From positions 2,396,006 to 2,460,005 of the forward strand of contig OZ024877.1 in NCBI GenBank assembly GCA_964017185.1: DNA of 64,000 bases, written 5' to 3'. Below, piece by piece: positions 13,701-24,900 of the stretch. The translations under genes and the position numbers were made by a program. Numbering within the stretch: position 1 is the first letter of the stretch; the number at the start of each line of letters is the position of its first letter. Below the pieces are notes generated by a model. It was not told the origin of the DNA. It ran no database searches and saw only the letters and a program-made list of their open reading frames with translations. The stretch comes from Rugalucina vietnamica (lineage: Eukaryota; Mollusca; Bivalvia; Lucinida; Lucinidae).

Positions 13701-15899
13701 CCATACCGCGGTTTCGACCAGTAAAGTCTCGTCAGTGACCCTTTAGATTTGGCAACATGGAGCCAAAGAGAATAACAGAAATTTTGCAACTTTCAACAGA
13801 GCCAATACTGTACTGTACTCGATAAAACAATATATGATGCTCGTGAATACATTTCCTTGCAGAAAATAATCACAAGTTCTTAAATTTCATTTCTAGCGCC
13901 GATCTTATTAAGTATTTCGTATATTTTGGTCCATTTGATCCATTTAATAGGTGAATATGTGATCTGGGCTGATGGAAACAGAAACAGGTTTTACAAACTA
14001 GTCTATTACCACAGCAATAACCAGTCATCATTTTACGACCCACCAGTAACTATAAAAGACGTCAAATTTGTTGGCGACTTTCTGTACTATATCGACAGCA
14101 GTACTACGTAAGTAGATTAATTTGATAAATATGATTCGGGTGGTCCAAGTTATTTTCAGTAAATATAGTTTGAGACCTTGTAAAGTGCCAGGTAAATAAT
14201 AAGATTAACAACAATTTTGTAAAAATGAAAATAATTAAGGGAGAGTGTTAACAGTACATACGTCTCTTATACAGAACTTCATGCTTAAAGATTTTAAACA
14301 GCTGAAGCTCAAATATTTCTACTAATGTCCAATCAACCTAAAGCTACAATATCTTTTATATGAAATCATATGTCAATGGGCATAGGACAATGCCCTAAAA
14401 TGCATGTGATTTTGTTTATATCTTCATAAGATGTTCTACTCATGACGGTCTGTCATTTAAAAAAGTTCCTAGTTTTACTGTAAAGGTTGAAATGGAAAAG
14501 GCGAAGCAAATACTTATAAAGAAGTGCTCATACAATCTCGTCAGTGTGAGAATCCTGTTTATTATTTAGGACTATCAAAAAGGTCAACAGCACTGACGTC
14601 ATTGATGTGACAACCATAACAACTGGGCTGTTAAACATGGCATACCTAGATGTACCAACGATGTTTGAACCTGTAACAAGTAAGTGATGGTGAAAATTAG
14701 CACTATAGATACACATATTAAACCATGTTGTTTTAGTACGGTTGCAACTGCTTTTACCTCATTTGCGCAATGGAAAAGCTAGATCTTGGTCCGTTTTGGC
14801 ACCCGCTTAGTATGTAATTATAGACGGTTAAGTTAAGGTATCTGAGTGACTTCCTTTTGCTGCTTACTTCATTCATCATTTATTTTGTACATTGCATAAT
14901 CTTTAAACGTTTTTACTGACATAAGAAAACCACTTTTAAAGGACATGGGTTGAAATGTCTTTCAAGCTTTATATTGATTTGACAGTATACCATTATAGGC
15001 TGTAGTGTTACAAGCCTCGCCAACACCGCGCAGCTACCAGATAGTTGTTTACAGCTAGGAGGTTCTTGTGACAATTTCACGTGCAGTTTTGGATACAAGA
15101 AGAACGAAAATATTATATCTATAGAATGTTCTGAATCAGGAATATGGAATATTGATCTCTCTACGCTGTGTATAGGTAAGGTTTCATGAAATAAATAATT
15201 CATGATTTATTTGTTTGTTCTTGATGATTCATTGACTAGTTAGAGATTCACCACGAGGACCGAATAACTTACTAAATGTTATGAACCACTGCAGAAGCTG
15301 AGGGTGAGGTTAGGATCCTGTAAAACTGGTTTAAGCCCGCCAGTAACTTTGTGTTACTGATCGTTCCAAGGCGATACTTCTGTGGTGGTTCTTTTTGTTT
15401 TATGTCTTGGTGTTTAAATTTTTTTTTGTGCTGTTGGCGCCTTATGTATTTTTTCATATTTTAATTAAGTTAAGGTAACTGAGTGGCCACCTATTGGGAA
15501 AGTAGCTGCTCATTCGGCTTACGATATGTTTCATGGTATAAGTGCCTGATTGTTAGTTTGGTTTTTTCCCACCTCGGTTTTTGGAGTGGGGATCTCTTTC
15601 TGATTGCGCCTTTTCCTGATCTTTGCCTACTTGTACCTTTCCATTCGAACTACACATTCTCTGTACTCTTAATTGTTTCTTATAAACGTTTTAGTTATTG
15701 CTCTGGTTCAAAAGCACCAGACTTTCTTACGACCAAAAAGGAATATATGTCAAACACAATTCTACAAGGACCACATATTCACCTTACATAAAACATTTCT
15801 ACTAAAAGTAAGAATAGAACTTCCATTGATAAAACGTACGTGTAAATTTATTAACCCCAGCCTGGGCACCAGGCGAGAAAAACGACAATAATAGACATC

Positions 15900-15936
<37 letters not shown>

Positions 15937-18900
15937 ACAGGAAATATTGAATGCCAATAATATTGATATAAGCTTGAGTTACTTTAATGTCTGTTTTGGG
16001 GTTACTTTCGGAAACAATTTAAAACATTCAGTGTTTAATTTTATCATACTGCTAGCAAAAAATTATATTTTCTCCTCAAAATACAAACAGCAAATACCAA
16101 ACATAAATGGTTTTCTGAGCACACTGCATCAGACGAAGGAATTAGAAGAATACATAGCATTTTCTAAGAACAAACTGGACGTACACCGTAAAAAATGGCA
16201 ATTGCTTAACACCCATAATCTATTACAATAATAATATAGACATAAATAAGTAAATATAAATTAAAGAATTCAATTTGGCTTATAATTTAGATTTTTATGA
16301 ACGTTTGATTTTTTTTCTGACCGACTCTGAATGTTTTTTTAATTTTCATGATGTTTTTTCATTACAATGTTTTTGACCAGCATCTGATGAAATGAAGGAA
16401 TGTGATGATATATATTATCGCTGTAGAATGGAACGATTCCGGAGCAATGCGTCATAGATGCGTACCACTTTTTTGTTTGTTTTGCTTTTTTCTGTTCATA
16501 GAAAAATGGTTATTGTTAAGTCTGCCAGTCTGATACTCACAATCATGCACGCAAATGATAATATCATGTTTATTATGGAAGACACTATCACGCATGGCAT
16601 ATCAATTCTTCACGTCTGTTTTTTTTTTTTAATTAAAATAAGGTGGTGTATCATCTTTACTTTGGTAAAAGTATAAGTAAAACATAAAGGTTTATTGATG
16701 CACATTTACATCTATGTTCAAATGATTATTTTAAAAGTAAGAACAAAAAATCATTTGTATGCGTGATGGTGCCCAGATGCTTTTGTACGTATTTATAATG
16801 TTCATGCATGTAATTGTTCTATTCGATTGGAAGACCTAATAAAGATTAAATAACAAAAAAATAAAATAAAACCTTTCGTAGGACGAGAAAGATGACTAGA
16901 TATTTCTAAACAAGGTGAGCATTCGATTAGTACCAACTGACAGCAAACATGGCAAGCACAATAGGACAGTAGACAGACTAAACAGACAGCATGGAGGTAC
17001 ATGTAACTGCAAAACGCATTCGGGAAATAAAACAAAGACCTTTGGTCCTAGAAAACTGGTCATATAAAAGATTCATGTTCCTTAATTTTGAACAAAACTT
17101 TATAATTTTGTAACGATTATGAAATCGTGTTATTGTTAATTTCAGAAATATTTTGTGATCTGACGATTCCAAATGGTAACCTATCCTCAACATGTGGTAA
17201 CAGAGTTGACGACACGTGTGATAACTTCACTTGTGATTATGGTTATCGTAAAACCAGCGAGGTAGAGACAATGGACTGTACAGAGGCTGGGGCATGGACT
17301 TATAATGTATCTCTGTTATGTGTAGGTAGGTATTGCAAGCATAAGCACAGGTATCCCATCTAACTTTTAATCACATAGCTTCGAATAAATCATTGAAGAG
17401 AAAATGGTAACGAATATTGTGAACATGTTGTGATACGACCATACCAAATAGTAACCTATCCTTGACGTGTAGTAACAGATAAAAATTAAAACTTGGATCC
17501 TTTAAGAGCAGTGAATACATTAATGAGAAAGGGGATGGGCCATACTGCGGTTTCGACTATTAAAGTCTCGTCAGTGGCCCTTTAGATTTCGCAACATGCA
17601 GCCAAAGAGAATTACTGAAAATTTGCAACTTTCTAATTCGTAGTCGATACAAAGACTACTATTATCTAAATGGGACCAAATATGTTAAATATTGGTTAGA
17701 AAATGAATCTCAACCGATAATAAATTTCTGATTTCTCAGAATATCCTTGCTGATCTCAAAGGACCAAAAAAGAAAATATAACCTGCACTTTGGACGATGT
17801 ACGGAGAGACATTTTAGGGCCGCCACACGGCACAACACAAGCTGCAGTTGACAACACGTGTGATAACTTCACTTATGATTATGGTTATCATAAAACTGGC
17901 GGACTAGAGGCAATTAACTGTACAGAGACGTGTGATTGACGTACAACTTACCACTGTCTATCATTTAAGATTTAATCACGTGTATATGATAGCGTTTAGA
18001 TGTATACCCTAATACTTGAAACATTTTATCTGTTTTCGTTCAAAGCTAACCTATGCATGTACACTTAGAACATTGTACAGCGTCTACCACCATACTGCAT
18101 CCCAGTACCTCAGCACTATATCGTTGTTACAGAAACATTTTGTGATCTGACCATACCAAATGGTAACCTATCCTCAACATGTGGTAACAGAGTTTACAAC
18201 ACGTGTGATAACTTCACTTGTGATTATGGATATCACACAACCAGCGGGATAGAAGCGATAAACTGTACAGAGACTGGTGAATGGACATATAACACATCTC
18301 AGTTGTGCATAGGTAGGTATAACAAACAATTTTCAGTTGTCTGTAATTTATGTCTTTCAAAGAGTAACCCATTATAATTTGTGTTAAAACTCTTTCAGTT
18401 ATACGGATTTGCCGAATTTCTAGAACCATATTGCCTCTTACCTCGTATATTTGACGCCATGAATATACGTAAACACTTTTTTCTTTTGTTGTGTACAGAA
18501 ACCATTTGTAATCAGACTATTCCAAATGGTGACATATCCCAAACGTGTGGTAACAGAGTTTACGACACGTGTGATAACTTCACTTGTGATTATGGATATC
18601 ACAAAACAGATATGGTAGATTCCTTCAACTGTACAGATTCAAGCGACTGGAGCTACAATGTATCATTATTATGTATAGGTAAGTATATAGAATAAAGGAG
18701 AGTCATTCTTAAAAGGTAAATAAATATTTTTTCATATCCTCCATTAAGGAGCGTGAGTCACATAAAATCATACAGATTGTATACAACATATAGAAAGATA
18801 CATACATTTATTTATTTATAGTTACTCCAATTTTAGTTATAAACGTATCTTTTCAAACAAAGATACAAGTAGGCAAAGATCAGGAAAAGGCGCAATCAGA

Positions 18901-21900
18901 AAAAGATTCCCACTCCAAAAACCGAGGTGGGAAAAAACCAAACTAACAATCAGGTACTTATACCATGAAAACATTTCGTAAGCCGAATGAGCAGCTATTT
19001 TCCCAATAGATGGCCACTCAGTTACTTTAACTTAACTAAAAATATGCAAATATACATAAGGCGCCAACAGCACAAAAATATTTTGAACGCCAAGACATAA
19101 AACAAAAAGAACCACCACAGAAGTACCGACTTGGAACGATCAGTAACACAAAGTTACTGGCGGGTTTAAATCCATTTTACATGGCCATAACCTCACCCTT
19201 AGCTTCTGCAGTGGTTCATATCATTTAGTCAGTCCTTCGGTCCGCGTGGTGAATCTCTAACTAGTCAATGAATCATCAAGAACAAACAAATAAAGCATGA
19301 TGAACATCCTGATGAATCAAAAACCAGGACTCACAGATTCAGTAAGCTGCCCGACGATGCAGATCCCTGGGCGCCGAATAACTTTCTAACTCCGGAGCAA
19401 AAGAAAAACATCAGTTGGACCCCGGTGGGCCAAGCAACAGACAAGAAGCTCCGGCCTCAACCAACTAAAATGAATAGCTTTAAGTCGGGGCCATCATAGA
19501 GTCTGACGCCCTACCCACCGGCGTGCAATTCAAGAAGGCAGCATAGCTATCGACCGTGATTGGGTTAAAAACTAAGCATGCAGACTGTATACATCTCAGT
19601 TGTGCATAGGTGGGTATAGCAAACAATTTTCAGTTGTCTGTAATTTATGTTTTTCAAAGAGTAATCCATTATTATTTGTGTTCAAAGTCTTTAAGTTATA
19701 CGTTACTGCCGAATTTCTAGTACCATATTGCCTCTTACCTCATATATTTGACGCCATGAATATACGTAAACACTTTTTTCTTTTGTTTTGTACAGAAACC
19801 ATTTGTAATCAGACTATTCCAAATGGTGACATATCCCAAACGTGTGGTAACAGAGTTGATGACACATGTGATAACTTCACTTGTGATTATGGTTATCACA
19901 AAACAGATATGGTAGATTCCTTCAACTGTACAGATTCAAGCGACTGGAGCTACAATGTATCATTATTATGTATAGGTAAGTATATAGAATAAAGGAGAGT
20001 CATTCTTAAAAGGTAAATATTTTTTTTATTTCCTCCATTTAGGAGAGTCACATAACATCATACAGATTGTATACAACATATAGAAAGATACATGATATGA
20101 TACATACATTTATTTATTTATATTTATTCCAATTTTAGTTACAAACGTATCTTTTCAAACAAAGGTTTGCATATGCCATGAGATATTGTATTCTGGTCAA
20201 GAAACTATGCATCCCATCACCGAATCATTTTCTTCAGACACCGTTTGTGATCTTACCATACCTAATGGGAACTTATCATCAACATGTGGTAACAGAGTTG
20301 ACGACACGTGTGATAACTTCACTTGTGATTATGGTTATCACAAAACCAGTGATGTGGATGCGATAAACTGCACGGAGACGGGTGAATGGTCGAAGAATGT
20401 TTTTTTGTTGTGTATAGGTAGGCATTGCAAACAATATACATGTACTCGGACAACTATCTCTTACCTGAATGTTGGTCAGCTCTCTGATTATTGCTAACAA
20501 ATAAAAATTAAAACTGAGATCCTTTAAGAGCAGTGAACACATTTATGAGAAAGGGGATGGGCCATACCGCGGTTTCGACTATTAAAGTCTCGTCTGTGAT
20601 CCTTTAGATTTGGCAACATGGAGCCAAAGAGAATTGCTGATATTTTGCAACTTTCAACAGGGTAGTCGATACAAAGACTACTATTATCTAAATGGGCCAA
20701 ATATGTTAAATATTGATTAGAAAATGAATCTTAACCGATAATAAATTTCTGATTTCGTATGACCATTTGTAAGAGATTTTAACATTAATAAACTTGCACT
20801 ATCATAGTTATTTCCAAAATCATTAGTATTTGGCATTTACAATGTATTTGCACATAATGGAGTGCATGTGCCCTCTGGCCAAGATAATTAGAAATTAATA
20901 CCAGTATCAAATTCATTTTGCTACAGAAACATATTGCAATTTGACTATTCCAAATGGTAACCTATTCTCAACATGTGGTAACAGAGTTGACGACACATGT
21001 GATAACTTCACTTGTGATTATGGATATCACAAAACCAGTTATGTAGAGGCGATAAACTGTACAGAGACTGGTGAATGGACATATAACACATCTCAGTTGT
21101 GCATAGGTAGGTACAACAAACAATTTTCAGTTGTCTGTAATTTATGTTTTTCAAAGAGTAATCCATTATTATTTGTGTTCAAACTCTCTAAGTTATACGT
21201 TACTGCCGCATTTCTGGAACCATATTGCCTCTTACCTCGTATATTTGACGCCATGACGGGTGACGTAAACATTTTTTTCTTTTGTTTTGTACAGAAACCA
21301 TATGTAATCAGACTATTCAAAATGGTGACATATCCCAAACGTGTGGTAACAGAGTTGATGACACTTGTGATAACTTCACTTGTGATTATGGTTATCACAA
21401 AACAGATATGGTAGATTCCTTCAACTGTACAGACTCAAGCGACTGGAGCTACAATGTATCATTATTATGTATAGGTATGTATATAGAATAAGGTAGAGTC
21501 ATTCTTAAAAGGTAAATAAATATTTTTTTTCATTTCCTCCATTAAGGAGAGGCACATAACATCATACAGATTGTATACAGAGCTACATGGTAAGATACAT
21601 ACATTTATTCATTTATATTTATTCCAATTTTAGTTATAAACGTATCTTTTCAAACAAAGGTTTGCATATGCCATGAGATATTGTCTTCCGGTCAAGAAAC
21701 TATGCATCGCATCACCGAATCATTTTCTACAGAAACCGTTTGTGACCTAACCATACCTAATGGGAACCTGTCCCCATCATGTGGTAACAGAGTTGACAAC
21801 ACGTGTGATAACTTCACTTGTGATTATGGATATTATAAAACTAGCGATGTAGTGGCAATGAACTGTACAGAGACGGGTCAATGGACGAATGACGTTACCC

Positions 21901-24900
21901 TTTTGTGTGCTGGTAGGTACATTGAATTTCAGCAATTTAAGCTATCTTTAACGGTAATGTTGATTAACTGGAAAAAAAATTGGTACGTTGGAAACAAATA
22001 GGTATTGTGAAAAGGTACAAGTAGGCAATGATCAGGAAAATGCGCAATCAGAATGAAATTTCCACTCCAAAAGCCGAAGTGGGAAAAGAACTAAACTGAC
22101 AATTAAATACTTGTACATAAAAGCATATTGTACGCCTAATGAGCAGCTGTTTCCTAATAGGCGGCTACTCAGTTACCTAAACCTAACTAAAAATATGAAA
22201 ATGCACATAAGGTGCAAACAGCACAAAAATCATATTTTGCTATAAACGTATCTATTCAACAAAGGATTGCATTTGTCACAGATAATTGTGATCTGGTCAA
22301 GAAAATATGCACCCCATTATTGAATCATTTTCTGCAGAAACCGTTTGTAGTCTTATCATACCAAATGGGAACTAAGCGTCAGACCTGTGATGACTGAAAA
22401 AAGGTACAATAGGCAACGATCAGGAAAAGGCGCAGTCAGAAAAAGGTTCCCATTCCAAAAACCGAACTGGGAAAAAACTAAATTAACAATCAGGTACCTA
22501 TACCATGAAAACATATCGTAAGCCGAATGAGCAGCTATTTTCCCAATAGGTGGCCACTCAGTGACCTAAACTTAACTAAAAATATGAAAACATACATAAG
22601 GCGCCAACAGCACAAAAATGCTAAACACCAAGACATAAAATAAAAAGAACGACCACAGAAGTATCGCCTTGGAACGATAAAATATATAAAATTACTGGCG
22701 GGCTTAAATCGATTTTACATGGCCATAACTTCACCTTCAGCTTCTGCAGTGGTTCACAACATTCAGTTAGTTCTTCAGTCCTCGTGGTGAATCTCTTACT
22801 AGTCAATGAATCATCAAGAACAAACAAATAAATCATGATAAACATCCTGTTGAATCAAAAACGAGGTCTCAACAGATTTAGTAAGCTGGCCGACGATGAA
22901 GATCCCTGGGCGCCGAATAACTTACTGAAACCCGGAACAAAAGAAAAACACCAGTTTGACCGGGACAAACATATAAATCATATCATGATAAACACCATGA
23001 TGAATCGGGTATGTTTAATAATGGAAACGGGTATGTTTAATAATGGAAACGGGTATGTTTAAATCTACAGAACGCACAGAATTTCAGCAAACGTCTGAGA
23101 CTTTTGAAATGACAACAGCACCACATTATTTCATATCACTCCATTACAACATCATAGTTAATTCTAATGTACAACATAAATTAGACAAATGGCTTTATTT
23201 GTAGAGACGGCATGTCCAAACGAGATCCCTAATGGAAATCTCTCTGACACCTGCATAGATTCTAAAGTTGGTGATCACTGCGATAATTTCACCTGTGACT
23301 CTGGTTTTGAGGCAACTGAAAATGTTGGTCAGTTCAGTTGTACTGAAGATGGAACATGGGACTATGACCTAACAACGTTATGCATAGGTAATAGTTGTTT
23401 GTCCCAGTCAATAATGTTTCAGTCATATTGTGGGTTGACGTTTACGATCATTTTATTATAAAAACAAGTCTTCACTACAAAATTAATACCTCACCCACCA
23501 AGAGTAAAATTCTTTGGATGGTGGCATAGTGTCATGGTCGCTGACAAGTTAGTTGTCTATTGGTTTTAAGTATTTGGGGGAGTACCCATATGAGCTGCGT
23601 CATGAGAACCCCGGATTCTTGCTTATGCGAAAACAAAGATACAGGTCAGATATGTAGTAACTGCTGCTGATCAGCACCTTTGGTTTCGCTAATCGGATAG
23701 TACTATCCCTCTTCTGTTCAAATCTGAAGTTTCAAGCTTCTAACCTTCTTCTTTGACTGTAAAGGCCGCTTTGTGTTAGACCTGGTCGGAAGCCCCGAAG
23801 ACCCGTCTTCTCGCGTCGCGACATAGTTATCATATACATGTAACTAAATAATTTATTTGACATTCCAAAATCTACAGAATTAAATGTCTGGCCCTTAGAT
23901 TATTTTGAGAAGGTACAAGTGGGCAACGATCAGGAAAAACATATTTGATTTTAAAGTTTAAAGTACAACATACGAGGGGAAAGCAAAATGTTCGTGGACT
24001 TTCTTAATAACTTTTATAATTGACGTCCGATTGTTTTCGTATTTTCACAAGTGTTATAATGGTCTATTGTCGACATTCATGTAAAATGTAATTTGTCGAA
24101 TCTTATTTTTGATTGATCAAATTACATCGACAAACACGTGGGTTTTGCTACCCCGGAGCACGCCGTAAAATCACTGTTTACGTGTTTATAAATATAAAAA
24201 TATTTTTAAAAATGTCATTTCTAAATCTCCTTAAATTATGGAAATATTGATAATGATGTAATTCGGCTTGAAATGTGAAATTGCAGTTCTCGCATTCGAA
24301 AGACAACGCTACAGCGACACTTTTTGAAAGACAAGTCTGAGCAAAAAATTAGTAAAAAAAAGACGTTACTGGTAAATGGCGGAAACTCGCACATCGATAA
24401 AATTTGTGCGAGACTTCCAAATAAAACCTACAAAAACGTCTGATTTGTTACAAACAGCTAGAGACACATCAGAACTGAAGCATACAACAGTGTTCAATGA
24501 TGTGCAAAGTGTTAGTCACAACGAAATAGCTGTTAAAAACAACAAGTAAGCACAAAAATCTACGCGAACAACTTTAACGTCATGGCATGCCCCGTATAAT
24601 ACTAGCGTCTGTCGCAGAAATTGTCATAAAAACTAAATTTTTCTAGCGATTTGCCTTAAACTTTCTACTGTAATCCTTCACGGATGGGGAATAAATAAAT
24701 GAAAATTCGCTTGAAGTCGAATGAGAAATAATGTTTTTATAGGAACTTTTGACTCGGCCAGCGTAGACAGAAATCCCGTTGGCAAATGACGTTAACGTCT
24801 TGGCGTGCTCCGGGTAGCGCTAACACACATCAAACAAATTGCCATAGAAACGACGTTTATCAAGCGATTTTTCTGAAACTTTCTATGCTTGTTTGTATTA

